64,000 nt of DNA, taken from the NCBI RefSeq assembly GCF_010093595.1, contig NW_022985437.1:3122628-3186627 (forward strand), in the 5' to 3' direction. Under the pieces are notes generated by a model that saw only the letters and a program-made list of their open reading frames with translations, was not told the origin of the DNA and made no database searches. Below, piece after piece: positions 20,660 through 31,903 of the stretch. Position 1 is the first letter of the stretch, and each line of letters opens with the position of its first letter. Position numbers and translations under genes: made by a program. Source of the stretch: Mytilinidion resinicola (lineage: Eukaryota > Ascomycota > Dothideomycetes > Mytilinidiales > Mytilinidiaceae).

Positions 20660-22100
20660 TCACGTTGTAGTAGAATGGTGCTTTATAATCCGTTTTCCCC
20701 TATCGGCCACACATTGTGTTGCTTGCTATCGATTTCTTTGTTGAATTGTTCGATAGTAGGGGGCTTGACAATGAGGCATCCCGACCTTTTGAAACTCGAG
20801 GAGAGGCCAGAGCCTATTGCGTATGATTAGTAGCTAAAGAGTATGTAGAAGAAGGCATCTATAATGTCGATGGCTGCAAACGGCTATGTAGGTTTGCCCC
20901 ATGACTGGAAAAGTACTTCTATTAGATGAAATAGCTTTGTGATAAGAAAAAGAAAATACACTATGCAGACTCTCGCTACAGTCATGGGAGCTCTCTTATA
21001 CCGCTTCCCGCGAGAAAGCCAAGATCAAATAGAGGCGCAATCATTTGCTGGATTGTTGGCAATGGTGGAATATGACTGATATCAGATTTTGGAGAAAAGG
21101 TTTGATGAGGTGTACGAGGTATAACAGGGAAATCTACATCAGTTGGTGCTATGGCCGGGAGGGGCGTAAATCTACTGGAAAATGATAAGTGAGAAAATAC
21201 GGATCCTAGGGGAGTCACAATCGTTGTTCGCGAAAACGGCCATTGAAAAAACTACCCTAATGCCGTCCCACCGCTGAGATGATCGACGGTTGCTGCTCGG
21301 TTCCCTCCTGCTGAGGAGAGTAAGTCTACTATCTTCAAGCACGTTGACCTTGCTATCGAGGCTCTGTCTGAGCCATCTCTACTCCGAACATCAAAGAGTC
21401 TGAAGGCGAAGCTCGCTACCAACTACGGAGGGACCTGTTTAGAAGAGGACAACGACAAGAAGCATGGGGAATGGAGCTCTCCGAAATGGCCCTAGTGGGC
21501 TTCGATCAAAGCTCAAGCTAGGGATGAGTGGGTGCACGGCCGTGAAAACAGGGGGTGATTAGCAGCATACGGCGACAATACAAGACGAAGGTATCATGAA
21601 GTCGATCAGGAAAGCGTGGCCAGTAATCCGATCAATCTAGAGGACATTCAATCCTTAATTAGATTAAGAAAGAAATTTCCGATGGAACGAGCTATATTCA
21701 ATACCGTGCCCCCCTTTACGTTTACGTTCCACTTATATCCCCTTTTCTATACCTGCCTGTTACGGCAGCATTGGCGGTACATCTAGGTGGATTAATCTGG
21801 ATTAATAAACTCTCTTCATCCGTCCAATCAAGGGCCTTGAACTCCGTTGGCGGGATTACTGGCCACGTTGGATTAGGCTTGTCGTAGACCACCCTAAGGT
21901 CGACTGGTAGGACAGTCAAGCAGACGCGATCGGAAAACAAATCTATCCAGGAAAATTATCAACCCTCTGATAATACAAACGATCTCAGACTTTTGATGTT
22001 TCCAGAACCGCCGCCTAGCTCTACGCCATTGCTTTCGTGTCCCTCCTTACCCTACTTTACTGGATCATAAGCACCGGCACACGGATATTCCACTACTCAA
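20660..22100. other. Gene-poor stretch with weak fragments
   Basis: AT-richer DNA without a supported gene. A minus-strand piece at 20982-21218 (SHIPPLPTIQQMIAPLFDLG) and another at 21722-21940 (FKALDWTDEESLLIQINPP) read as protein-like but are isolated. They could be remnants of coding or transposon sequence. Confidence 0.35.
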
Positions 22101-22185
22101 TCTTTAATCTTGCTCGCTCGATACCATTGGAAGAAGCAGCCCAGACAGTCACTAGTTAGCCAGCCAAAAGGCTGCCTGGTATCCA
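22095..22185. repeat. Diverged copy of the 30.6-kb repeat
   Basis: CTTGCTCGCTCGATACCATT followed by GGAAGAAGCAGCCCA matches the unit repeated at 30.6-30.95 kb, 8.5 kb away. It is a short dispersed repeat without coding potential. Confidence 0.55.
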
Positions 22186-22602
22186 TTCTTTCAACCTTCC
22201 TATCGTGTCTAGAGTCCTAAAAAAAATCATCAGGGCGCCCCATGCAGTGACAGGACGAATGGACGCGCGCAAAAAATCTGCAAGGTGGCTGATCATGGTT
22301 CCATGGCTAGTGTTCGTCGTTGACCATAGTTCAGGACTGCGGCTCTTTCAAAGCTTTCAACCACGCTCCAATGTTCGCGAATATTTGCGGGGCCCGCACA
22401 AGAAAACGTTGCCTCCCAACTTTTTTCTTTCTTCACACAAACACTCTCACACGACTTCAGCAAGCAACTACACCACCCCTTCACCTGCATAGCCACCGCC
22501 GCAGGACAAACCCACTCTTGCGCTTTCTTCCAGTGCATTACGGGCCGCATCCACTCTACTCGCGATGGCGGATATATTGACGAAACGTGGCATTTATTTC
22601 GA

Positions 22603-22779
22603 ATGCGTTTTCCGCCATTCTACTCAAAGGACTTCTGTGCTAACTTGCGTAGCCCATCCAGCCAGGCCAACTCTCGACTTTACCAGCTTCTGCAGGAAAC
22701 CTGTGACCAGATCCTTGATCTCGTAGTCGAAGCGCGAACCTTACACTACGCTGAAAGATGGAATCGCGAAGTCAAGTGA
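22603..22779 (+). CDS. Short open frame, possibly an exon (58 aa)
   Basis: The frame from ATG 22603 to TGA 22777-22779 has helix-like composition (LYQLLQETCDQILDLVVEAR, then TLHYAERWNREVK). The same frame is open back to an acceptor-like TTCTTCCAG near 22530. It could be an exon of a larger gene or a small protein. Nothing is recognised. Confidence 0.3.
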   Translation: MRFPPFYSKDFCANLRSPSSQANSRLYQLLQETCDQILDLVVEARTLHYAERWNREVK

Positions 22780-23897
22780 TCCATCTGCAACCAGCTTTCC
22801 AGAAACTGCAGCTGGACGAACAGAGCACCACCTGTAGTATTGACTACCTGCACGGGATTTCTACGATACCCGGATATAGTCACTTCGCCATATACGGGCT
22901 CGGCGGCCGAATCTATTCCCCGTGTGTCAACCAAAACACCTCTTATACGGTTGAGGATACGAGGAAGCTGGCGGAGCAGATACGGGGGTTTGTGCTACGT
23001 CGTGTGCCGGACGAGACGTCTCGTGACGGCAGCGAAGGCGAAAGTAGGATCGAAGAGCAGGCGTAGATTGGTCCAGGGCTGGTTTCGAGGGTGGAGGTAG
23101 CCCTATCGGAGAGCCGTCGAGTGTGACTTTGGGTGGTCCTTTCAATCAAGCATGGTGCAAATCCGGTGAGCTGGCGAGTATTTCTTGTTTTGAGACCCCA
23201 TCTTGCAATCATCACCAAGATCGCCGACGGTTACTTCAATCGACTATGAATGATTATTATAACTTCAATGATCCTCGAGCTTACCAAATATGCTTCTCGT
23301 GGCAGTGACAAGGATGAACTAGCCCCAGGACAAATGTTAAATCAAGGCCAGCCTGCAAGCAGCTTCTCCCGATAGAAGATTTCAGCCGCAAAGATAGGTC
23401 CGGTGGCCTGTTCCTGACCGATGCTTGGAATCTCGTTCGGACGGGCCTCAAATTTCTGCGTTCAGCACCTGTTCTGGGCGAAGACTTGGGCAGACAGAGC
23501 ATGGAGAGGTTGGTTCAGTCTACCCCAAACACCTGATAGCCTGAATACAGATCACATTTGTGCATATACAAATGAAAGCGAGCTTTGGTGCTGCTATGCA
23601 TGTCTCCCAAGCCCTCACTATCGGAACTTGCCGAGTTGGCAGTCCTCGCCGGCCCCTCTTACATGCAAATCGTACGCTACGTTGGATCCTTCTAGCACTC
23701 GTTGCTCCCCGATACGCGCGGGCCCTGCTGCCTGCTGCCTGCGCAGGTCCTGGTGATCCGGCGCGGCCACTGCCAAGCCGCTAGTAGATTTTCTCCTATA
23801 AGTAGCCCGCCCCCCACCAGTTTCTTTCGTTTCTTCGTGTGTCGCCTCGCCGTCGCCGATGGGTTGGTAAAACCTTCCCAAGTTGGGGTAGCTGAGC

Positions 23898-24780
23898 TCA
23901 TGAATTCAGTCTACCTGGAGAGACATTGCACACTGTCTCTCCATCGAACCTCTTCGGGGGAACGTCCGGCATAATTTTTGGAACCCGCTCTTTGAGCACA
24001 TCTTTTTGTCTTTTCATTGATTTTCTTGCCTTGTGCAGGAGATTGAAGAAGAGGTTTGGTGGTGAGGCCGGCGAGGTGGTTAATGTAGGTTTCTTTTGAT
24101 CTACATCACTATGCATGTCCCTGTTCGACACGGTTCTCTATCGCTGATGATCATGGTATTGGTGAATTTGATGATGTCGTGATGCATCTCATGATGAAGA
24201 TGGGGAGCCTGCTTGGTGGTGGAGGTGGCGCGCACAAGTGGTGATGCTAGCAGCGTTTCTAGCTAGCTCGACACCCGCAATCTTCTCAATGCCCATATCG
24301 ACCTCTCTCACACTGTGTACTTCCATCCCCAGCGGCGAGATCATCTTCGTCAACCCGTCTTGTCCCAGGACACCGCCGCAAGACGCCGTCGGCGAGGTTC
24401 TCCCAAGTCATGTCCACATTTCTTCGACTACAGTGTTTTTAGCAACCTCAGCGACAGACTCATATTTCCTATTAGTTTCCGCAGTTGAAAAAGATGCCTC
24501 CGGCTTCATATTCCTGACGACTCATCCCGCCAATCAGTGCACTCCTTGCGCGAGAGTCCATCTCCAGAGTTGAATCAGTAGTGACGGTACATCCCCAGCA
24601 AATCCATCTTCGACACGATCATTTCTGATATTCGCAGTTTCCCCAGCACCGCACAGCCTTTCAAAATAAGCCGCTACACCTCCTCCATGCCATCATCGTC
24701 TCCTTCGGCGTCGTATAACCCAGCCTTGACGGCCTCGCCTGCTCGCTGAATGCCGCATGCCAGCATTCCACCCATCGCCT
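23898..24780 (-). pseudogene. Decayed gene remnants
   Basis: Protein-like minus-strand pieces sit in changing frames with stops between them: AMGGMLACGIQRAGEAVKAG near 24760, EASFSTAETNRKYESVAEVA near 24500, GLTKMISPLGMEVHSVREVD near 24330, and a basic NLLHKARKSMKRQKDVLKER near 24040. The pieces are collinear, as expected of one gene with introns or frameshifts. An in-frame TGA follows VVEEMWT. No family could be named. Confidence 0.3.
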
Positions 24781-24787
24781 TTCGGCT

Positions 24788-25213
24788 ATGCGTGGGGACA
24801 TAGATGATTCAAGACGACTATACTCGAAACGCCACTCCTCAGATCATGCTCAGCTTCCCTTTGAGAATGATTCACGAGAGTGGGAGGTCCTTGGGGGCAG
24901 TCGTACTATGTTCAAGCCTTTCAACAAACCCCTTCTTGCCTCTTTGCGATATCGTACCGAATACGCGACAGAGAGAGAGCAGACAAGTCGAATGCACTAT
25001 GACGCAGACTCCAGGAAGCACTGCTCAGAAGAACAGGTCGAGCCCAACAACAGCGACTTCGACTCCCTCTTCGACCTCAAATTGAGCGTGCCGCATAACC
25101 CCAGCCAGCGCGTCCAGCGCCACGCCCCGGAGAAGCATGAGAACCAGCATGCACAACACCAGAGCCGACTGATTCAAGCCACTAAGATCCAGCAACCCCC
25201 GAGCCGGTTATAA
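24788..25213 (+). CDS. Hypothetical hydrophilic protein, weak call
   Basis: The frame is open for 141 codons and rich in S, R, H, Q and E, with a basic, Gln-rich end. It overlaps nothing better supported. Composition and the lack of hydrophobic core residues make it either disordered or a shadow. No splice signals clearly tie it to the downstream exons. Confidence 0.2.
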   Translation: MRGDIDDSRRLYSKRHSSDHAQLPFENDSREWEVLGGSRTMFKPFNKPLLASLRYRTEYATEREQTSRMHYDADSRKHCSEEQVEPNNSDFDSLFDLKLSVPHNPSQRVQRHAPEKHENQHAQHQSRLIQATKIQQPPSRL

Positions 25214-25476
25214 CCTACCACTTAGGCCAAGTACCACCAGCGGCCGCGTTCGACCGTTGCTCAGAGCGGACACCAGCGATCATTGGACCTCCGACGACTC
25301 AAGACGCATACAATCCGCATTCACGCACTGCACATGCCGTTGCCGGCCCCGTCTGTCACGAACCAGATTGACGCAATGGAAGCAAATTGCCGCCAGATTT
25401 GCAACATGCTGCGTGCCTCCCTCGAGATCGACGGCGGATAACGGACACCTGTTGAGCGAGACCGTCAAAAACGTAG

Positions 25477-25746
25477 TCGGCGTCGCCGTTTGCTGTTACG
25501 GAAAACGGCGAATGGATGAGCTCTGATCCCGCGAGCTTGATATTCGACAACTCTCCCTTGGGTACTCCCCTTGTCATGAGCGCTGGCTACGCTGTCCACA
25601 TCCCGGGGCTCGCTGAAGTGAGTAGCAGAGCAAAGCTTCTGGCATGACATGCTCATGATATGCTTCGTGAGCTAACAATATGTGCATAGATCGCTCCCGT
25701 CAACTTCCCCCCACAATTCTATTCGACGGAATCGCAGCAGACTTGA
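25477..25746 (+). CDS. 3' part of a spliced gene
   Basis: Exon 25477-25617 and exon 25690-25746 are joined by a textbook 72-bp intron (GAA|GTGAGT, GCTAAC, TGTGCATAG). The frame continues perfectly, reading SPFAVTENGEWMSSDPASLI, then GTPLVMSAGYAVHIPGLAE, then IAPVNFPPQFYSTESQQT and TGA. The upstream end is unresolved: a TAG at 25474-25476 precedes the exon. Another protein-like piece (VTNQIDAMEANCRQICNML) lies at about 25340-25440 in a different frame without a good donor. The gene is real or recently lost. No family assigned. Confidence 0.45.
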
Positions 25747-26129
25747 GTCAGAGTCGAATGTGTCGGAAGAGACATGCGCGAGGATCACCTCGACCACCCC
25801 GACTGCTCCGAACGCGCCCAAGACCGCTATCGTACCTCCTCGCGCCGAGACGACTGGAGAGACAATGAGAAGTATTGGAGAAACTCGCCTGGTATATTCG
25901 ATGACGAATAGAGCTGTGGGTCTTACCAATAGCCCTTACGGGTCCGCGGTTCGACTAAACGCACGCCGATGTATGCTATCATTTTTTGATCGCAAGAAGT
26001 GCTACATCATGGCAGAAGCATCCCGAACTCTATCACTGCAGACCGGCACAGTCCTAGACCCCAAGGATGACCCTACAGCGGGGCCAGATAGTAAGGGAGA
26101 TGTTTACGGCTACGACTTATGAGGGGGCA

Positions 26130-26970
26130 GTGTGAGAATTCGGGGGTATACGGATGATAATGATCAGGATTTGAGGTTAACTTGGACGATGCGGATGGTT
26201 TGGGACATAAGCAGTTGGGCTAGCAATCTGGAAGTATATTTGTTCTAAGGTAACAAGATTGATCTCGTGCTGTTTCTTTAATTGGGAATGAGGTATATCA
26301 TGTTGACACGTCATCTAGCTCCCAACGGCACTTTCGATTCTGTACCATCAATACCTACCTTCACAGTCATATTCATCCAGCCAGCCGATCGAAACCTATA
26401 CTTGATCTAGCGATCGAAGAGTTCGACATCACTACTCCGCGCTTTTTGGAAGATTGAGAGAATCCATATATCAGGGAGTCGGTTTGTCAAAACATCATTA
26501 TCAAGAAGTCAATTCATCATGCATGAAGCTGCCCTTCAGATCAGGTATGATCCCGAGAAGCAACAGTCTCTCCAACACTCGTGTCCTGTAGACGCTATAG
26601 GAAATTATGAGAGGTTGTTTATTGGAAGATTAAATTATATAAAGAAGCCATAAGACGTTGCAAATGGAAACGCCGAAGCTCTTGATATTGGTGTTGATGG
26701 CGCCAATCCGCCATGCTTCTATTCAATCTATGAAGCGCTAGAGAAAGCTGACCAACCGAATATCGGACAATGCTCTCTGATTTGGATCGATGTAAGCATA
26801 TCCTATCTCTCCTCTCTCTCGACATCTTAAATCAGCACTACTCCCTCTAAGCACGAACGTCTATCTTCACGGATTTCATCCGGGGGCGTACCAAATCATC
26901 ATATCCGCCGTCAAAGCCGAGGATAGATCTGATTTTCACGATCTAGTCCATCCCGCGATCCCCAGCAATC
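26130..26970. other. No supported gene
   Basis: Mixed-composition DNA with no frame of convincing protein composition and no repeat noted by eye. Confidence 0.4.
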
Positions 26971-26971
26971 C

Positions 26972-27313
26972 CTACATCAGAACCAGAGTTACGTGAAGCA
27001 GCCATCCGACAACGCCAGCCGACATAATAGCCGTCTTCGATCCGTAGCTCCAGAAGAGTGGTGCAAGACCAGCGAGAATCGTGCCCAACAGTACTGACAG
27101 ATGGCGATAACGTGTCCTCCGGTCAATGACTACTACGGCGCCCTGTCGAGCAACATCGTCCTCGTGTCCAGCGACCTCATCCTCTTTTCGAGCGACCTCT
27201 TCTCTTTGTTGAACTTCAACGACCTCGCCCCCTTGTCGAGCGACCCCATCATCTAGTGGAACGAGCCCAAGCCCTTCTCCCCGCCGCCGAGCCACCCCCT
27301 CCGGGCCCTCCGC
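26972..27313 (-). pseudogene. Detached membrane-tail frame of the RING gene
   Basis: In frame with the RING exon but beyond its TAG, this segment reads through EVVEVQQREEVARKEDEVAG repeats to two hydrophobic segments (LLGTILAGLAPLFW and IMSAGVVGWLLHVTLVLM) and a stop. A 102-nt intron from GTGCGT to GGGCGAG would join it in frame, but it lacks a clear branch site. The paralog at 28210 has RING plus helical linker plus two spans in one exon, which supports a once-continuous protein. Confidence 0.45.
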
Positions 27314-27755
27314 CTAGATACGCACGCGTTCCTTCATCTTCCGCGCCTGCTGACGGCGCAGATATAGCATCCTATCCGCCGCAACCATCAGCGCATCGCC
27401 CTCTTCATCGGCGGCGACGCGACGTCGGTGCAGGAGCTGATCCAGGGCGGAATCGGGGTCGATCTCATCAAGCATCGTGACTGTGCAGTACGGGCAGGTT
27501 AATTCTTTTTCTATTAGAAATTCTTTTAGTTTATGTTTAATCCAGAGAATTGCCCCCGTCGGCCCAGCGTTGCAGGCAGAACAGGCCCATTTCGTGGCCG
27601 CATCGGGCTTTGACGAGGATGTCGAGCTCGACGGTAAGTTTGGCGGGGTTGTAGCCATTGCTGGCGAGCTCGGTGGCGAGGAGCTGGCGGTCGGTGGGGG
27701 TGAGGGCGAAGAGATTTGTGCAGATGGGGCAGGTGTCAGATTTTGGGGGCACCAT
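27314..27755 (-). CDS. RING-finger protein with a 43-nt GC-AG intron
   Basis: Exon 1 is 27554-27755 and exon 2 is 27314-27510. The raw frame stops after GLFCLQRW. Removing 27511-27553 (GCAATT...CTAAA...TAATAG) restores frame and places CPYC exactly eight residues after the Trp, as in the plus-strand paralog at 28210. Zinc ligands are C9, C12, C52, H54, C60, C73 and C76, a RING-like set with a long first loop, so a ubiquitin-ligase role is inferred. The GC donor is non-canonical. After the TAG at 27314 the same frame stays open to 26972 and encodes E/V/R-rich repeats plus two hydrophobic segments, matching the paralog's membrane tail. The full gene may therefore extend to 26972 through another intron, or be truncated. 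Confidence 0.65.
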
Positions 27756-28209
27756 TGTGGGAAGGGGGGTTGTATGGGTAGATGGTGGTTGAAAGAGTAA
27801 GGGGAGGAGTTGGGTGGTTGACGAGTCGGAGCAGAGGAGGGATGATTATATAGGGGTGTATGCAAAACAGCACGGGAGCTTACACTTTCATGTTTGGCTG
27901 CTGCTTTGACAGTTTCACTACGCCTTGTTCTAATCAGCAAACACAATGTCGCTGTACTGTGAATGGTAGCGTATGCGCTAAGAAGGGGTAATAATACCGA
28001 ACAATGATCATTGTGTATAGTCGTTGACGGCCATACCTGGTGAAATTCCCTGCACTGTACACCCCCAATGCCAAAGTGAATGTGAGACTGTTCTCAATTC
28101 CAACTCTTAAAAGCCCTCTCGTACCCGAAAAGACCAACTCAATCACCGCCCCCGTGACTTCCCAGCGAAGCCCCTTTCATCCCCTCCTACCCCCAACGCT
28201 ACCGCCACA

Positions 28210-28830
28210 ATGCCCACCGACGAAGTCTGCCCCATCTGCCGGGACCCCTTCGCAACCACCTTCGCCGAGCGAAAGCGGTTCGTCGACGAGATGACCGCGA
28301 ACGGCTTCGACTGCAACGCGTATTTCGGCTTCGACATCGCCTACAAGCTGCCCTGCGGCCACGCCATGGGGTTGCTGTGCACGGAGCGCTGGCTCCACAC
28401 TGACGTCGATCTCGTCTGCCCCTCCTGCACGCAAGATCCGAGGACCCCCATCCATGGCCTGGACGAAGATAAGTGGCCCATCGTTTTCGATACCGTCTGG
28501 TGCGAGGCGGACCCAGAGTATCACGGCGATCCCACGTATTATGAGAGAATTGCACACGTGGTGGGCGGATTGGCAGATGTGAGGATGCGGCATTGCCGGG
28601 AGTTCGAGGAGCGCGAGCGATTGGAGCAGCAGGCGCTGCTAGAGGCCGCGAGGCGCGAGCCGGGGTCCAGAATCCGTGTTTGGGCGTTGGCGATTGGAGT
28701 GGTGTCGGTCTTTGGTGGTGCGATCTTCGAGATTGTTCGCCTGGAGTACTTGAAGTTTGGCCAAGTCTGTGCCGGGTTAGTTCTGGTGGTCCTTGGCAGG
28801 TTCGTTCCGCAGGACTTTTGGCAGATTTGA
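28210..28830 (+). CDS. RING-finger membrane protein (206 aa)
   Basis: The ATG at 28210 (ACAATGCC context) opens a single exon. Residues 7-73 form a RING-like domain: C7-P-I-C10, a 38-residue loop, C49-G-H51, C57 and C70-P-S-C73. A charged helix (EFEERERLEQQALLEAARRE) leads to two hydrophobic segments at about residues 159-178 and 186-203. Likely a membrane-bound E3-like protein, by analogy with fungal RING/TM proteins. It lacks a signal peptide, so the RING faces the cytosol. It is divergent from its minus-strand paralog with about 455 bp between starts. Confidence 0.75.
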   Translation: MPTDEVCPICRDPFATTFAERKRFVDEMTANGFDCNAYFGFDIAYKLPCGHAMGLLCTERWLHTDVDLVCPSCTQDPRTPIHGLDEDKWPIVFDTVWCEADPEYHGDPTYYERIAHVVGGLADVRMRHCREFEERERLEQQALLEAARREPGSRIRVWALAIGVVSVFGGAIFEIVRLEYLKFGQVCAGLVLVVLGRFVPQDFWQI

Positions 28831-28899
28831 GCGACGCAGTTGAGTATGTGTTGGCAGCGTAGGGGGCGGTCTGACGGTGTGAACGCATGGGACGTCCAC

Positions 28900-29560
28900 T
28901 AACCCCCTGATGCTGATATTGATTATATGGGGAAAGACGAAAGCATCCCTAGAAAAGGTTTTTGGACTGAACAAAAACGCGTACTGACATCCTGTTCCAC
29001 GCATAACCTTAAAGTCAGCCTTCGCTAGCATTCCTGCAGGGAAAAACGACATATAAAGACAAGACACTAGTTGACAGGAGATAATCTCCATAAATGGCAC
29101 ACTTGGTATTCCTCCGCCGCGGGTAAAGAAGATATGCTGACTATGTGGTTTGATAGAAAATCAATATAAAGAAAGATGCCTTTGAAGCTGTTCCATATAA
29201 TGAGACAAGTGATGATATATACGATAGGTAATGCTGTTGGTTTCCTTCTCTAACGCTGCTGTGAGTTTCAGGGATATGTAGATCTGATTCCTGAATGCGT
29301 CTCATTGGAAAGCTTATAGCGCTGTCTGAGGCGGCCCACCGAAATTGTAAATTTGGAGAAACCCCATCATGTTATGAACCTAAATTCATGTGCAGGGTGG
29401 AATCCAAGTCAAAGAGCGCTAGATTCTAATCCGGAATGCCCAGACCTTGCCAAGTCGTGAAAGGCCAAGGTCCTCAAAACTTTCGTCGCCGCCTCAAGCT
29501 GGACTGCCCTAGTCATAACATCCACTCCGGCAACCTTGCTCTCAAGCCAGTACCATCCGC
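28900..29560. other. No supported gene
   Basis: No protein-like frame was seen. The stretch contains a run of AT-rich sequence (29140-29240) and the promoter side of the next spliced gene. Confidence 0.4.
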
Positions 29561-29564
29561 CACC

Positions 29565-30384
29565 ATGAATCCCGAAAAACAAGCTGCGGCACGTACCTAT
29601 CACTCCCTGTTCTTCTAGCTCGCCTCTCTCGCCCACGTGTGCTGGTACGAATAGCGGCTATCGCGGCATCACCGACCTGGTGATTGCGGAGCTGCCATCA
29701 CGATGGGCACACATCATCGAGATTACTTACGTTCTTCATGTTGTATCCACTATTCTCCTTCGTCATTGCACTAACACTGCGTACAGAAGACCAATCCGAA
29801 GAGTGTGTCCGGCGCCCTGGCCTCTTTCCTCCAAGGCCCCGGCCTCCCGAGACGTCGAGAGGTTGGTGAAACCGTTCCGGTACGTATCCACGGCACTCTA
29901 TCCCCTCAATAAACGTTTCCTTGCGGCCATGGCTGACTCTAGCCACTTAGAACGCGCCACTGAGCGGTACCCGTGCCGTCGCCACCAGCTCCCAGCAGGG
30001 TCAGGCCGTCGCGGACGTAGCGGGCCGCCCGGGAGAACCTGTTGAACAACACGTCAGCCCAGTAAACGATATGGCAGGATCCAATTGAAGCAATAGCTAA
30101 ATACGTAGAATCAGAGCCCTGCCCCTGCCGTGTCCGAGGCTGCGAAGCCCACCACCAAGTCGAAGCGGAAGAGCGGCACCACGCGCAACCCGCGTGCGAA
30201 GAACTTCGTCAAACGTCCGCCCGCGGGCCCAAGCCCCCACACTTCCGTCGGCCCTGCTCCGCTGTCAGCACCGCAAGCAACTGGCAGTGCCGTGGATTCG
30301 TCCACTCGTCGTGGTCTCGAGCCGGGCTTGGACCCCCGTGCCGCCGTCTTCGTCCCCCGCGCAAAGCCTGAGCATACGTCATAG
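29565..30384 (+). CDS. Spliced gene with basic, Pro-rich C-terminus
   Basis: Three consecutive exons fit perfectly in phase 0: 29787-29879 (after CACTAAC...TACAG), 29951-30061 (intron GTACGT...GGCTGAC...TTAG, 71 bp) and 30109-30384 (intron GTAAAC...GCTAAAT...GTAG, 47 bp), ending in TAG. They encode SVSGALASFLQGPGLPRRRE, then TRAVATSSQQGQAVADVAG, then a K/R-rich NLS-like KPTTKSKRKSGTTRNPRAK and a P/S-rich tail. A plausible start is ATG 29565 (CCACCATGAATCC, encoding MNPEKQAAA), but the exon between 29592 and 29787 is unresolved. Disordered and possibly nuclear; no family known. Confidence 0.55.
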
Positions 30385-30594
30385 AGATAACCTGAGACTG
30401 AATCCTAAAGAACGATACCCCTAAATCAGTAGCTATTTGTTGTTGTGGTGATGTGATGCTGGCACTGTTTGAGGCGGCGTAATGAGTTTCAAAAATTTTG
30501 ACATCTACTTGCTGAAGTGGACTAGATTCTAACCGTCCCTGAATTCTGTCTGGCACAACACCAGGTTACCGGTTGGGCACGTGGATATATCAAT

Positions 30595-30950
30595 GCTCGG
30601 GCTCCAGTTCTGCTTGCTCGATACCATTGTAAAGAGGAGCCCAACTGGTAGGTAATTGCTCAGTAAATAGGTAGTCTGAATTCCACTGCATTGCTCTTTC
30701 AATCATGCTTATAGTATTCAAAAACTGGGCACCTGGATATTAACTATCTACGCTATACTCCTGCTTACTCGATAGCACTGTAAGGAGCAGCCCAGCTGGT
30801 AGGTAATGGTTAGTAAATACGTAGTCTGAGACCCACTGCATTACTTATTTAGAAAACTGGATACTGGATATCTCACTATCTACTCCATACTCTTGCTTAC
30901 TCGACAGCACTGCAGGGAGTGGCCCAGCGAGCACGTAGCCAGTCGGCCAA
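30595..30950. repeat. Three tandem copies of a ~140-bp noncoding repeat
   Basis: CTGCTTRCTCGATAGCACTG plus TAAGGAGCAGCCCAGCTGGTAGGTAAT occurs at about 30608, 30760 and 30890, each followed by a GTAGTCTGA...CACTGCATT segment. A fourth, more diverged copy is at 22.1 kb. It has no open frame. It could be a small non-autonomous element or a segmental duplicate. Confidence 0.65.
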
Positions 30951-30954
30951 AAGT

Positions 30955-31285
30955 GCTATACTCCTCACACTCCTCCTTCACGTCTTCGGTTGGCACCGGC
31001 GGTGTGCGGGTTCTCCATCCGGGCGAGCTTGCGCATGAGGGAGTCTCGGGAGTAGTTGTAGAAGTTGACGCCCGCAACGTCGGTGCCGTCAAGAGCACTA
31101 GCTCCATCCTACTCCTTGGATTCTTCCTTCACGTCTTCATTTGGCACAGGCGACAGGCGGGTTCTTCATCCGGGCGAGCTTGCGCATGAGGGAGTCTCGA
31201 GAGTAGTTGTTGAAGTTGACACCCGCAACATCATCGGTGTCGTCGAGGGCACCGGCTCCACCAGCTCCTCCGCGGTCATTGTCTC
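30955..31285 (-). repeat. Two tandem copies of an RNA-binding-type gene segment
   Basis: Two ~160-bp copies (about 30960-31120 and 31125-31285) are nearly identical over GGCGAGCTTGCGCATGAGGG and its flanks. Read on the minus strand, they encode DDVAGVNFNNYSRDSLMRKL and GTDVAGVNFYNYSRDSLMRK. The first copy follows an RGG-rich stretch (GRDNDRGGAGGAG). RGG plus NYSRDSLMRKLAR suggests the linker of a fungal RRM-type RNA-binding protein. Both copies run into stops, so these are partial duplicates of a coding exon. Confidence 0.55.
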
Positions 31286-31310
31286 GTCCTCTGGTGCGAT
31301 CAAAACTGCT

Positions 31311-31903
31311 GCCAGCAACAGCAGCGTGGACACCGCGACCTCCGCGTCACGCTAAACGACGACCTCAAATGTAGTCGCGCATGCCTGTTGATGCAACGCA
31401 GGAGATCGGCGGTTGATTCGTCCAAGTACGGACCCGGAGGTTTGTCGCGCTCATCAACGAGGATGTAGTCTGTGGCCGTGAAGTTAGTGACAGACCGAAA
31501 CTATGTCGTGGGATTGGCTTACCTCTCCAGTTTGCTCGCAACGTCATCGATGGCGGGAAGAAGGTGAAGCTCTGCGGGTGCGAGGCAGTAGCGGGAACCT
31601 GGTCCGTATTTCGCAGCTTCCCAGTGGTAGAAGACAGTGAGGAGAGCTTGTTATAGTTCGGATAGAGCTTAGCCGGATGTGGTACCGTTGGAGTCGCACC
31701 GGGAGGTGAATACAACAAGAATGTCGAAGAGAAATCCGAAAACATCTAGGCTTTGATCGCTCATGCTTCTTGCGTTCTTCTTCAATTTTCTTGGTCGAAG
31801 CAGGCGTCTGGAGCAGCTCTTTGCCATGCTCATCCTCAGCGACATATTGAACTGGATCCCATTCTTCTATTTCCGCTTCGGTTGTTTCGTAGAGTTGTTG
31901 CAT
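31311..31903 (-). pseudogene. Spliced gene fragment with shifted frames
   Basis: An acidic N-terminal exon (MQQLYETTEAEIEEWDPVQY) begins at 31903. A second frame from about 31740 ends at donor GAGAG|GTAAGC (31525). It splices over a good intron (CACTAAC, CCACAG) into DYILVDERDKPPGPYLDEST and stops near 31311. No donor links the first and second frames, so a frameshift is likely. The adjacent RGG/NYSRDSL repeats may belong to the same ancestral gene. Confidence 0.3.

Noticed and set aside
31065..31355. Plus-strand Ser/Thr/Val-rich frame over the tandem duplicate
   Set aside because: The minus strand over the same bases gives the RGG/NYSRDSLMRKLAR motif, which is more characteristic.
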